64,000 nt of DNA from Rhynchopus euleeides (GCA_963210315.1 OY723297.1:248001-312000); one strand, 5' to 3'; counted from the stretch's first letter, positions 10,686-20,164 are shown. Notes: generated by a model from the sequence alone, not told the origin. A program made the numbers and translations.

Positions 10686-11659
10686 CAGGGGATAAGATAG
10701 GTCTGGTTTTCCGGTTTTCAAAACCAGGGTTTCCCGGTTCCCGGTTTTCTGGAAAAAAAAAAGGTCGGTCTCATTTTTGGCGGTTTTTTTGTGATTTTGG
10801 GACAGTAAAACAGTCAGAAAAAACGCCATAAAAAAATAGAAAGTGACCCCATCGTGATCCGCACAGAGCTCAAATAGTCCAAAGAAGGCAGAGAAGCGGA
10901 GAAGAAAAATGGACCTAGCGGGTGGCCCGGTGGGTGGTGATGCCCTCGTCATGCAGGTCTCTTCTGTTTTGAAGGTGCACACATGGTGGACTCCAGCCAC
11001 CATGTCTAAGAGGAAGTCTAAGACTGCAGTCTGGAGGGCTGAGACGAGAACTCAAACGACTTTCAAGCAGTCTTGAAGGTCGCCAAGCCTATTGGGGGCA
11101 ACTAACAGATGAGATTTGTTTGTTGCCTGTCGTCACAGCTAGGTGCCCATCTCTTCGATAACGGAATGTGTGCAGAGATCTCGTGGACCCTTTGGCCATT
11201 CTGTCGTGCACCCACTCCACCCACAACGCACACCTGTCACGAGTGGTCGCTCCCCCGTCCTCCTCCACCCTGAAGGTTGAACCCTCAAGGACCAGTGATC
11301 TCCTGCTGGCCGGGCTGCGATACAGCGAAGCCTTCCTACTTACAAGCGAATCCAGACTGTAGGGAACAGATGTTCACTACCGTGGCCTCCGGCGGCTGGG
11401 GGGCTCCGCCCCCCAGACCCCCCTGTGTAAAAGCATTGCACCAGACCGGTTTTTTGGGCGAGAGTCCAAACTTTCAAAGCAGCTGCTGCGCCTGCCCCAC
11501 CAAGCAGCCTCAGTACGACAGGACGCGCGCAGGCACCGGGCCCTCTCAGATTCTGGGAGGGTTTGCGCGGGTCGCGCGCGCCGAAGGCGCGCGCGAAAAA
11601 TTTTCAAAACCAGAAAAACCGGAAAACGGCGCCAGAAAAAAAGTCTATCTTATACCCTG
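10686..11659. mobile_element. 974-bp hAT-like element with GTGTGTGT duplication
   Basis: CAGGGGATAAGATAG at the left and CTATCTTATACCCTG at the right are inverted repeats. Exactly 8 bp, GTGTGTGT, flank both sides (10678-10685 and 11660-11667). TTCCGGTTTT-type inverted similarity continues inside the ends. No transposase is recognised. The 8 bp could also be chance within a (GT)n tract, so the inverted ends are the stronger evidence. Confidence 0.7.
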
Positions 11660-13586
11660 GTGTGTGTGTGTGCAAAAAATAAACTGCTTCCGTTTTTCCG
11701 CCCGCCCCAACCCGGCAGCGGGACTCGGCAGCTCTTTTTCGCATGCTGCGCCCAAAAAGAGAAGAAACCTCCCTTTGCCTGCCCAGCACAGCGAACCAAG
11801 ATCATTCGGCAAACTGAATGTACCCCCACCCAATCGTTGCATGGATGACAGGCCTGTGAAGATAGGGCTGCTTGTTTGTGCGCCAAAAGCTGGGGGCAGC
11901 AATAACACCCCATCCAGCTATCTGGGAAAACGACGAGATCGAAGTGCAGTTCAGTGGTTCGCGGCTCGTCCATCCTTGGCAGAGCAATGGCTGGCAACAA
12001 ACAGCTGAAACGAGACAATCCTGTGCGGGGCCAAAGGGTAGGGCAGGGGGGCTGCGGGCAAGGGACATGGATGGTGGGTGGCTTTGCGAGCGAGAGAGAA
12101 ACAGGAAGTGGGGGGTGGGATGGAGTGAGAGAAAACGAACAATAAGTAAGGCTGAGGCGCGGGCAACAAAATACGAATGGGTCGGGGGGCGGGGGGGGGG
12201 GGGGGGCGGTCAGAAAACCTTGAGACGGCAAAAACTATCGGTGCCCCCGCTGTATCGTAAAGTGACAGCAAAACGAGACAACAAACCAATTACTGCCGAA
12301 AGTTGTTCTGTTGGAACGCAGACCCCACTCTTTGTGTACACCACTCCCCGGTCTGATGAAGTGGTGTGAGTGGGGACGCACGATCCAGCTAAAGGCACAG
12401 AAAGTTTCCCCAGTTGGCTACGCCGAACTAACAAAAAAAAAGGGGGGTGGGTTGGGGAGGTTGGGTGAAATTCTTGCGTGTGTGTGCATGTGTGCAGGAC
12501 ACCGAACGCTGGTGCGAACCCTTATTTGAATGCGAAGAGCGAACCGTTCTTCCACAATATATGGGAGTGGAGAAGGCAGGCTGCCCATCCAAGCCACCCA
12601 GTGCAACCAGGGCTTCGGGCGACGGGTCGTGGTTGCAGGTCTTATGTCCATGTGAGGCATGCATAGGTTCAGGCCATCCCGCATCGAGTCAACCATTGAT
12701 GCCCTCGGGCATCCATAGTCTCGACTTGGTAACGGCCCTTGTAATAGCTTCATAAAACCGATGGCGATCGATCTCTATAGCGAATGACGAAATAAAATTG
12801 AAGCGATCGGAGGAAACCGGCTACCCGCAGCTGGGCACACTGTGTGCGTTGTGCGTGCGCTGGGGGATTTTACCTTTCAATTCAGCCACCCCGCCCCTCC
12901 CCTGTTCAGCACTCTTGCATTGTGTGCATCGCAAGGCCGCCTTTTTTTGGAGCCCCCAGGCATCCTCTGCAACAATTGGCGTGTCGCAGTGGGACAGGGA
13001 AGCACGTCCACCACCCCTTTGCCCATACCCCCCCCCCCCAACCCCCCTCCCCCCTTCCAACTGGATATCATTCCAACCAAGAAGGCGAACGTCGATCAGC
13101 AATCCGATGCTCCACGGCAAGCGATACTAATTATCGTTTTGCAACTGGATGCCTCGGGGGGGAGGGGGGAGAAACACGCGAATGATTCAAACGGTATTTT
13201 CTGATTCCCGGTTCTTCTTTTATTTTTGGCATCGACGAGCTCCAGCCTGACGACCTCAGAGCCTGGCGTACAAGACGACCGGACTGTGACGCACAATATG
13301 TTACCAGAAGGTGTGGTTCTCACGGAGTATTCTTCTTTTTTGCAACAGGATGCGTGATGATCACGCACACCTCCAACGCACAGCCTCAGGTAGATTGCAG
13401 AACAACAAACATCCTTTTTTTAGCCGCTCTCCAAAGCAGATCCCCGTTGTGAGAGTGGGGGGATCACGATAGTTCTGTCCTAGTGTAGAACGCACCGAGC
13501 AATACCAACCAACCAACCACCCCCCCCCCCCCCGCCTGAGCTAGCTTGATGCGATTCCCCTCCCCACTATGGGGCACGCACGCCAG
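11660..13586. other. Intergenic DNA upstream of the tRNA cluster
   Basis: A (GT)n tract, a G run near 12185, an A/G junction near 12427 and a C run near 13520. No gene is recognised on either strand. Confidence 0.55.
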
Positions 13587-13657
13587 TGCGTAATCCGGGA
13601 ATCGAACCCGGGCCGACTCCGTGGCAGGGAGCCATTCTACCACTAGACCAATTACGC
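13587..13657 (-). tRNA. tRNA-Gly (GCC)
   Basis: Read on the minus strand: acceptor GCGTAAT/ATTACGC, D arm with GGTCTAGTGGTAGAA, anticodon loop CTGCCAC (GCC), T arm GGTTCGATTCC, discriminator A. About 71 nt, no intron. Confidence 0.96.
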
Positions 13658-13756
13658 CTGTTTAATTGGTAGAATATCCATACACATAAGGAATCTTTCC
13701 TTGGGAATGTATGGGAGAAAAAGTTGTTTGGCTGTGCGGTTTTGAAGTATGAAAAG

Positions 13757-13838
13757 TGACAAGGGTGAGGTTTGAACTCACGCCCCCGAAGAGACTACGA
13801 CCTGAACGTAGCGCCTTAGACCACTCGGCCACCTTGCC
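13757..13838 (-). tRNA. tRNA-Leu (CAG)
   Basis: Type II tRNA with the long variable arm of Leu. Acceptor GGCAAGG/CCTTGTC, anticodon stem CTACG/CGTAG, loop TTCAGGT (CAG), T loop TTCAAAC, discriminator A. The A box GTGGCCGAGTGG is clear. Confidence 0.95.
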
Positions 13839-13925
13839 TACATTCTGTTATTATCAAGTGTATGAAGGACTATAAGAGGGTGTAGGAGTAACAGTGCATA
13901 CAGACAGTTAATTGTAACAAAGGTG

Positions 13926-14007
13926 TGACAGGGGTGGGGTTTGAACCCACGCCTCCGAAGAGAAAGGAACTTGAGTCCTCCGCCTTAGACCACTCGGCCA
14001 CCCTGCC
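13926..14007 (-). tRNA. tRNA-Leu (CAA)
   Basis: Type II tRNA with acceptor GGCAGGG/CCCTGTC. Stem GAGGA/TCCTT encloses loop CTCAAGT (CAA). The long variable arm and D arm are almost the same as in the neighbouring Leu-CAG gene. Confidence 0.94.
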
Positions 14008-14109
14008 TCTCTCTACTACGGATATCCTGTCCGTGTGGTACTACTGTATGGAAGGGGGAAACTGTACTGGGAGCATCCTGTATGTAAGGTATTCTGGTAT
14101 ACTTTCAGA

Positions 14110-14181
14110 TCCGCTGTAGTATAGTGGTTAGAACAGCCGGCTCTCACCCGGCAGACCGGGGTTCAATTCCCCGCAGCGGAA
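14110..14181 (+). tRNA. tRNA-Glu (CTC)
   Basis: Acceptor TCCGCTG/CAGCGGA, D arm TAGTATAGTGGTTAGAAC, anticodon stem GCCGG/CCGGC with loop CTCTCAC (CTC), T arm GGGGTTCAATTCCCC, discriminator A. Confidence 0.96.
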
Positions 14182-14278
14182 CATATCTTTTTCCATATTT
14201 TCCCTGTATGTACAAAGAATTTGTTTGTGTGTGTGTCCCATTGCAAGTTTCTGTTGGTATCTCTATACAAAAAAGATG

Positions 14279-14350
14279 TTCTCCTACGCGGATTCGAACC
14301 GCGGTCGCCAGATTCAGAGTCTGGAGTGCTAACCACTACACCATAGGAGA
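14279..14350 (-). tRNA. tRNA-Gln (CTG)
   Basis: Acceptor TCTCCTA/TAGGAGA, D arm GGTGTAGTGGTTAGCAC, anticodon stem CCAGA/TCTGG around loop CTCTGAA (CTG), T arm GCGGTTCGAATCCGC, discriminator A. Confidence 0.96.
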
Positions 14351-14427
14351 TCTGATAATCAGTTGGATTGCCTTATCTATATACCCACTAGGTAAAGAGA
14401 TACAAGGAAGAGATATTCATACAAAAA

Positions 14428-14509
14428 CGCGAACGGCAAGGTTCGAACTTGCGCATGCAGAGCACACTCGCTTAGCAGGCGAGCCCCGTAACCACTTGGG
14501 TACGTCCGC
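14428..14509 (-). tRNA. tRNA-Ser (GCT)
   Basis: Type II tRNA. Acceptor GCGGACG/CGTTCGC, stem CTCGC/GCGAG with loop CTGCTAA (GCT), long variable arm, T arm CAAGTTCGAACCTTG, discriminator G as usual for Ser. Confidence 0.95.
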
Positions 14510-14592
14510 TACAACTCTGTGCCCTGAAGGGAAATAAGAGAGGAATGTGGGTGGTAAATATGTGGCTGCAAGGGGTATATATAAAAAGAAAG

Positions 14593-14666
14593 TACACCTA
14601 TCCGGGCTCGAACCGGAGACCTTCGCGGTGTTAACGCGACGTCATAACCAACTAGACCATAGGTGC
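14593..14666 (-). tRNA. tRNA-Val (AAC)
   Basis: Acceptor GCACCTA/TAGGTGT (terminal G-U), D arm GGTCTAGTTGGTTATGAC, stem TCGCG/CGCGA with loop TTAACAC (AAC, presumably modified to IAC), T arm CCGGTTCGAGCCCGG. Confidence 0.95.
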
Positions 14667-14710
14667 TGATATCTAATATAGGGATGGGCAGGCTGTGCCT
14701 TACAGTTATA

Positions 14711-14792
14711 GGCGAGATGGCCGAGTGGTCTAAGGCGCCAGGTTAAGGCCCTGGTCTCTTCGGGGGCGTGGGTTCAAACCCCACTCTCGTCA
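14711..14792 (+). tRNA. tRNA-Leu (AAG)
   Basis: Third Leu gene of the cluster, on the plus strand. Acceptor GGCGAGA/TCTCGTC, stem CCAGG/CCTGG with loop TTAAGGC (AAG), long variable arm, T loop TTCAAAC, discriminator A. Confidence 0.95.
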
Positions 14793-14901
14793 GTTTGTTA
14801 TTATGTTTCTGGTGGTTGCCTGTTTATTATCTGTGTATGCAGTGTGTGTGTGTGGCACACACACAGTGCACTGTTAGGCAATGTTGTTATAGTGAAACAT
14901 A

Positions 14902-14974
14902 GCTCTTGTAGCTCAGTCGGTAGAGCATTGGTCTAATAAGCCAACGGTCCCAGGTTCGAGCCCTGTCAGGAGCA
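14902..14974 (+). tRNA. tRNA-Ile (AAT)
   Basis: Acceptor GCTCTTG/CAGGAGC, D arm GCTCAGTCGGTAGAGC, stem TTGGT/GCCAA with loop CTAATAA (AAT), T arm CAGGTTCGAGCCCTG. An eight-T run right after the gene fits an RNA polymerase III terminator. Confidence 0.96.
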
Positions 14975-15022
14975 CTTTTTTTTGCACATTATTTCAGCCA
15001 AAACACATATACAAAAAGGTTG

Positions 15023-15106
15023 TCCTCTCGGCCGGAATCGAACCAGCGACCGCTCGATAACAGCTGTTTCTACAGTCGAGCGCTCTACCAATTGAGCTAC
15101 GAGAGG
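15023..15106 (-). tRNA. tRNA-Tyr (GTA) with an 11-nt intron
   Basis: Acceptor CCTCTCG/CGAGAGG, D arm GCTCAATTGGTAGAGC, anticodon stem CTCGA/TCGAG. The loop reads CTGTAG, then 11 extra nt AAACAGCTGTT (15069-15059 on the minus strand), then A, placing the intron after position 37. A Tyr-only 11-nt intron is known from trypanosomatids and is one of the few taxonomic pointers in this window. Confidence 0.95.
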
Positions 15107-15189
15107 GTTGTTAATGAGTAAGATAACTGCACAAAAGAAAGCTGGCTCTTTAGAGAAAACTCAGGCAGGCAATCTCTCTTACAAAAACA

Positions 15190-15260
15190 TGCGACCGCCG
15201 GGAATCGAACCCGGGTCGAATCCTTGGGAGGGATCCATCATGCCACTAGACCACGGTCGC
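15190..15260 (-). tRNA. tRNA-Gly (CCC)
   Basis: Acceptor GCGACCG/CGGTCGC, D arm GGTCTAGTGGCATGAT, stem GATCC/GGATT with loop CTCCCAA (CCC), T arm CCGGGTTCGATTCCCGG, discriminator A. Confidence 0.94.
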
Positions 15261-15316
15261 CATACAAGAGTAGGGTAACAGAACACATGTGTGATAGATA
15301 TGTATGTACACAAAAC

Positions 15317-15390
15317 AGGGCTCAGCAGGGAATCGAACCCTGGACCTCTCGCACCCAAAGCGAGATTAGCCTATACAATAACAGAGGCCC
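15317..15390 (-). tRNA. tRNA-Pro (TGG), 5' half unusual
   Basis: The 3' half is standard: stem CTCGC/GCGAG, loop TTTGGGT (TGG), T arm CCAGGGTTCGATTCCCTG. The 5' half is odd. The acceptor GGGCCTC pairs poorly with TGAGCCC (two mismatches), and the D stem is only TTA/TAA. Its first five bases overlap the start of the divergent tRNA-Trp gene. It may be a functional gene under overlap constraint, or a decaying copy. Confidence 0.7.
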
Positions 15391-15456
15391 TATGGTGTAG
15401 CGGTAGCACTACGGATTCCAAATCCGTCAACGGCGGTTCGATTCCGTCTAGGGTCA
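15386..15456 (+). tRNA. tRNA-Trp (CCA)
   Basis: Acceptor GGCCCTA/TAGGGTC, D arm GGTGTAGCGGTAGCAC, stem ACGGA/TCCGT with loop TTCCAAA (CCA), T arm GCGGTTCGATTCCGT, discriminator A. A T run follows a few bases downstream. Confidence 0.95.
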
Positions 15457-15512
15457 TCTCTTTTTCATATAAATCTTCTCTCTGAAAGAATGTGCAGCCT
15501 GCAGTTTTGTTC

Positions 15513-15517
<5 letters not shown>

Positions 15518-15558
<41 letters not shown>
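15518..15558. repeat. (CT)n microsatellite, 41 nt
   Basis: A perfect dinucleotide run just after the stop codon of the minus-strand gene at 15589, probably in its 3' untranslated region. Confidence 0.95.
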
Positions 15559-15564
<6 letters not shown>

Positions 15565-15588
15565 CAACCACCTCCACCTCTCTCAGCG

Positions 15589-16764
15589 CTATGACAGCAG
15601 CGGAATCGCTGCAGGCTCGGAGACAGCTCCGAGAAGGGAGTGCGCATCGGATTGCCTGGCAGGGGTTCCGACGCTCACCCCACCTGCGAGCGAGTGAGTG
15701 GAGTGCACGGCGCCCACCCCCTTCGGATGCAGGGGGTGCGTGCCGGAGTGGGCGATGGAGGAGGATGACAGCCCAGAGGTGGAGGACATGGAGGGCGCGA
15801 TCGGGACGGGCTGCCCCGCAAGCAGCGCCGCATCCGGCAGCTCGATCACCACCGAGGTGCAGCTCTCGCGTGCGGGGGAGCTCCGCAGGGGCGTCATCAG
15901 GAGGGTCGCGCATACGCCGGCCCCCACACCGATTTTTGCAGCCTCCTCTGCATGGCTGGGCGCGGCCTTCACCTTGAGCTCCGGGAAGTTTCTCTGCAGC
16001 ACCTCTGCCATCAGGGGGAGGTGGCTTGCATCCGGGGCGTACGCCCCGCTGCAGTTGTCGATTGTCAGCTGGTCCGCCACAGCGTCGAATGAGAACTCCC
16101 CGGCGTACACAACGGATTCAGCCGCATCGGAGTGCACGGCGTGCTTTGAGAGGTTGTTCCGAAGGGGCCCATCCCCTGTGCGGCTGAACCGCCACTCCCC
16201 GCCCACCGTCAGCACATAGGTGAACACAGCGGGTTCCCCGTTGGGTTTCCTCCCGAAAGCAAGGAGGGTCTTCAGCTCGTCCAGGCTCCGCAGCACGCCC
16301 TGCTGTGCGGCGGGCTTGCCTGCCAGGGTGGCATGCTCGTTGTGGATCTGGGTGCGGAGGGCAGCAGAGGCAGGGGTTGACCCAAAGAGTGCCACGGCGC
16401 TGTCGTACGTTCTGCACCACTCCTGGCGTTTTCCGAGGAACACAGCCTCGACGGAGTTGAGCTGGAGCTGCACAACCTGAAACCCCCCGTTGCTCTGGTG
16501 GTCCCATTGGTGCTCCTCCGGCCCGCTCCGGTGCTGCTGCTGCTGTTCGAACCACTCTCCTATAAAGTGGTCGTCGAAAACGCGGAATGCGAGCTCATCA
16601 GGGAGGTATCGTATCACCTCCCCGCCAAGGAGCCTCTGCTCCTTCAGCTCGATCACGCCGTTGACTGCATTGTATGATCTCCGCGCGTGGAAGGCGTAAA
16701 GAAGGCCGCAGGCGACAAGGCCTACCCCTGCTGCGACAAGCGGCACAATCAGATCCACAGACAT
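15589..16764 (-). CDS. Single-pass membrane protein of unknown function (paralogue of 21252-22550)
   Basis: Predicted 391 residues, starting at the ATG at 16764. Residues 5-27 are a hydrophobic membrane anchor. Residues about 55-265 form a conserved soluble region shared with the neighbouring 432-residue protein: GKRQEWCRTY near 111, GGEWRFSRTGDGPLR near 188, KHAVHSDAAESVVYAGEF near 207, LTIDNCSG near 233 and HLPLMAEVL near 248. I recall proteins with this core in other protists and fungi but cannot name a function. The C-terminal third is low in complexity (Ser, Ala, Pro) and diverged. An NPxY-like or enzymatic motif is not visible. It is the first gene of the minus-strand cluster and ends just before a (CT)n tract. 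Confidence 0.85.
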   Translation of the reverse strand: MSVDLIVPLVAAGVGLVACGLLYAFHARRSYNAVNGVIELKEQRLLGGEVIRYLPDELAFRVFDDHFIGEWFEQQQQHRSGPEEHQWDHQSNGGFQVVQLQLNSVEAVFLGKRQEWCRTYDSAVALFGSTPASAALRTQIHNEHATLAGKPAAQQGVLRSLDELKTLLAFGRKPNGEPAVFTYVLTVGGEWRFSRTGDGPLRNNLSKHAVHSDAAESVVYAGEFSFDAVADQLTIDNCSGAYAPDASHLPLMAEVLQRNFPELKVKAAPSHAEEAAKIGVGAGVCATLLMTPLRSSPARESCTSVVIELPDAALLAGQPVPIAPSMSSTSGLSSSSIAHSGTHPLHPKGVGAVHSTHSLAGGVSVGTPARQSDAHSLLGAVSEPAAIPLLS

Positions 16765-18028
16765 TGTGGGGAGCCGCTTCAGCTGGTTTGGTTAGAGGGG
16801 GGCAGGCAGAGACTGCGGTGTTGCCCTCACCGCCGCCGCCGCCCCAGGAGAGGCAGAGGTTTCGCACGGAGGGGATGTACACACCCGCACGGCACGGCAC
16901 GCACCCCCCACACACACGGGCTTTTCAGCTAAAGAGAGGAATGGGGAGAGTGCGGGGCGTGTGGGGGGAAGGGGGGGGGGAGGGGGACGACCTTTCGTCC
17001 GGTTGGGGCAGCGTGTAGAACGCAGTGTGTTGTGGTGTTCCTTTGCGTGTGTTTTGAAATAAAAATGATTTTTTTGCGCCGCACGCCCTCCCCACGTCAC
17101 GATGTGCCGCCACCCGGCCTGGGCGGGCGGGCGGTGCTGCGTAGCTGTGTGCGTGGGGTGGGGTGGGGTGGGAGAGGAGGAAGCGGAGTGACTGAGAGAG
17201 GGTGCCAGGCCCCCCCCCTCCCACTCCCGCTCCCGCCCCACCTCCGCCCCGACCCAAGGGAGCGGGGCCCACAGCTGTGTGTATGTCCTGGGGGGAGGGG
17301 GGGGTGGTGTGAGATGAAACGGGGAGGCAGGGTCGCGGGGAGGCGCAGCACCTTCAAACTGGCACCACCACAGAGCAGGGGTGGTGAGTCCTGACGGTGG
17401 TAAAGGGGTTGGGGGTTGGGAGGCGTCGTGTCGTGTCATGTCGTGTCGTGGGTGTCGAGTCGACCCAGGCAAGGCAGGCCTTCGTGTTCGAGCCAATCAT
17501 AAAGACTCACAGGGGGTCTTCGCTACGGGGTGATCGTCAGTGCATTTTGGTGCATTTCCTGTTGAATTAGCTGAAAACTGACGAAGAATAACGACCAGCG
17601 AAGACCCCCACAGCAAGGAACAGGAGTGGCAACAAGGAAAATAGGCAGAAGAAGAAGAAGGGGTCAGACGTTGGCGGCAAATTATCATTTTCTGCAAAGC
17701 GAAGCGTTTTCCCTTTATGGGCGGAGGGGAGAGAAGTGAGATGGTATAGCGTGGCCAGGTCGGTACGCCCGCCGGTTGTGTGTAAACAAGAAGAAAGGAG
17801 AGGGGGCAGAGCAGTCCATTGAAAGAGGGATGCGCTGGACAAAGGGCAACAGGCATCATGACAATGATATCAAGTGTTGGAGGGGGGTGCAGGAAAGGGA
17901 TGGCCCTGACGAACGGTGTCACAATGACACAGGTTGGTACAGAGCGAAGGCCAGACAACAGGGTGGTGGGGTAGCAGGCGCAGTGCAGTGGCGGCAAGAG
18001 TGTATGCGGTCGATAGGTGTCACTGGGG
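16765..18028. other. Intergenic region between 15589 and 18029 genes
   Basis: G/C-rich spacer with GTCGTGT-type iterations near 17430 and the short hairpin element 17512-17609. No additional gene is recognised. Confidence 0.6.
17512..17609. mobile_element. 98-bp hairpin MITE, ends GGGGGTCTTCGCT
   Basis: Perfect 13-bp inverted ends GGGGGTCTTCGCT and AGCGAAGACCCCC enclose GATCGTCAGTGCATTTTGG. A second copy with the same interior lies at about 54610-54719 inside another element. It is far too small to encode anything. Confidence 0.8.
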
Positions 18029-19486
18029 TTAGCATGTGATGCAGGCAGCTGCCTGTGGCGCCAGTAACGGGGTGGCGTCGTCCCAGGAGTGTAGCAGGGC
18101 CACCTCGGCGTGCGTCCTCTTAATCTGCTGCTTCGTCGCCTCGTCGACACACCCGCACCCCGCCTCCAGCGCAGGCACCGCAAGGCTGGCTGCGATCTCC
18201 AGGAAGCGGCGTTGGAAGCACACAAGCTTGCGTGACACTGCTGTGGTGTCGCAGCCCGGGCAGCAGTGGCCCTTCAGGAAGCTGCCCCGAGATCCCACCT
18301 CCGCACACACCGCCTCGGCCACGTCGCCCCACGCGAACCCGGACAGCGGGAGGAGGGCAAGCAGGACCCCGAGGTTCGGTGTGCGCTGCTTCCCCCGTGC
18401 GGCCCCGCTCTCTGCAAAGGGGCGCACCACCTCGTTGCGGACGTAGGCCCGGACCTTGCCGCCCGTCTCTGCGTCCACCTTCTCCAGCAGCAGCAGCAGC
18501 TGGAAGTAGCTGTCGATGAACCTGTCGGAGGCCTTGCCCCCGCCCTTCTGGTTCATCACCTCCACCACCAGCCCCGTCATCAGCTGCCCGCACGCGGCAG
18601 CCAGCGCACCCGCCAGCCCGTGCTTGCGGTGCACGTCCGCACACACCTGCGCCACCACCCCCGCAAGGTGGGGCGACGGGCCGCCGGCCGGCCACACCGC
18701 CCGCGCGTGGTGCGCCGCATCGATGGACAGCGGGAGGAAGTGCTTGAACTCGCGCACGTTGTCGCTGCTCCGCGTCGCACCACCGCGGAATGCCGCGGCG
18801 CTCAGGTACTCCGCCGGGGTCGACAGAGTCCCGTTGCGTGCAACACACACACCGAGCCCCAGCTCGCACCCCTCCTCGTCGCAGCGCACCCCGCTCACGT
18901 AGCACCGCGGCACCTCCCCAGCAGCAGCGCCGCTGCCGCCCGCCTGCCTCCTGCTGGCGAGTGCAGCCGCCACGTCCGCCTCCGTCGGGATCGCCGGGTA
19001 CGGCGTCGCCGCCGTGTGCCCGCACGAACACCGCACCGCCTCTGCAGAGCGGCGCGCCCGCCCGACGCTCCCGCCGTCCTGCGCCAGGTAGCTGTCGTGC
19101 AGCACGCTCTGCATCTGCACCAGCACCGTCTCCAGCGTGTACGCAGCAGACCACCCCTCTGCCGACTTGCCCCACTCGGTGTGCACGTCCCCGAAGTTCC
19201 CGAACAGGTTGAGGCACACCGCCGTCCGCCCCTTCGCGTCCTTCACCACCGCTCCCCCGTGGTACGTGATGTCCGTCACAAAGAACGCGTGCGGCGCCTT
19301 CACCGGGTACTCCGCCCCCAGCTCCAGCACGAAGTGGATCGGCACCCCTGCGTACGCCGTCCCGCTCGGCCCCACCACGGTGCAGTGGATCTCCCGCAGA
19401 CCCCCGTCCTCCTTGGGCGCTGCACACGCACCCTCGACAGGCGCCTCTGCCAGCTGCTTCAGCTGCCGCATCACAATCTTTTCCAT
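18029..19486 (-). CDS. E2 ubiquitin-conjugating enzyme with a long C-terminal extension
   Basis: Predicted 485 residues. The first in-frame ATG at 19486 begins exactly at the expected first E2 helix. The open frame extends upstream only from a GTG. Residues 1-130 match a UBC fold: helix 1 (MEKIVMRQLKQLAEAP), CTVVGPSGTAYAGVPIHF, the YPVKAPHAFF strand-turn, then active-site AVCLNLFGNFG with Cys91 in the catalytic position, followed by EGWSAAYTLETVLVQMQSVL. A typical E2 is about 150 residues. The remaining 350 hold a Cys-rich patch and a helical region (REFKHFLPLSID, LMTGLVVEVMNQKGG, FIDSYFQLLLLLEKVD) that I recall as a recurring extension of E2s in protists. Its role is unknown. Coding DNA is very GC-rich. 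Confidence 0.88.
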   Translation of the reverse strand: MEKIVMRQLKQLAEAPVEGACAAPKEDGGLREIHCTVVGPSGTAYAGVPIHFVLELGAEYPVKAPHAFFVTDITYHGGAVVKDAKGRTAVCLNLFGNFGDVHTEWGKSAEGWSAAYTLETVLVQMQSVLHDSYLAQDGGSVGRARRSAEAVRCSCGHTAATPYPAIPTEADVAAALASRRQAGGSGAAAGEVPRCYVSGVRCDEEGCELGLGVCVARNGTLSTPAEYLSAAAFRGGATRSSDNVREFKHFLPLSIDAAHHARAVWPAGGPSPHLAGVVAQVCADVHRKHGLAGALAAACGQLMTGLVVEVMNQKGGGKASDRFIDSYFQLLLLLEKVDAETGGKVRAYVRNEVVRPFAESGAARGKQRTPNLGVLLALLPLSGFAWGDVAEAVCAEVGSRGSFLKGHCCPGCDTTAVSRKLVCFQRRFLEIAASLAVPALEAGCGCVDEATKQQIKRTHAEVALLHSWDDATPLLAPQAAACITC

Positions 19487-20164
19487 CGCAACCCTGCGCG
19501 CCTCCTGGCTGTGCGGGTTTGGTGAGCCACACTGCACGTCACACACCAACACGACGCAAGCAGGGATGACCCCAACCTGGAAACCTCAAGGGGGACGGGG
19601 CTTGGGAACATCACAGCAACCTGGTGCAGAGCCCCCTCAGGGCAGGAGGCACCACCCTCTTCACTCAGCCGCTCGCTCTCTCCGAGCGGGTCAAGTGGGC
19701 GTCGCTGACTTGCATGCAACACACATAACTTGGGTGCATAGATTTGAACACGGATACAACACGAAACAGACACCGCAACTACAGCAAAGCCCACAACTCC
19801 GCTCGGGGGGCACGCACCGCCGCACAGGAAGCCGTAGACTTTATGAGTTCAAACGATGATGACGAGAAACAGATGAGAGTGACAGAGCCTTTGCGCACTG
19901 ATGAAGCGCGTTCTGACGAATGTGCTCTCTATGCATGGGGAGGCGAGAGACCTGGACATGGGGAGGCGAGAGACCTGCAGCACCCCCGCCCCCCCACCCT
20001 GGGGTGGCGCAGCACGAAAACCCCACTCCCAAAACCGGTGTCGCCTGACACCCTGTCTATCAGAAGTGTATGAGGTCTTCGCTAGCGACAGTTGTTTTTT
20101 TCCGACAAAAAAAATACACTGGGAGCGAAGCACCTTGCTGTATCCGCCTCTCAAAAACAACCTC

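Noticed and set aside
18120-19532. Long frames overlapping the E2 gene (470 codons in a second minus-strand frame, 419 codons on the plus strand)
   Set aside because: They are by-products of very GC-rich coding DNA without stop codons in other frames. They are Arg/Gly/Ala-rich and have no motifs, while the E2 frame has a clear fold.
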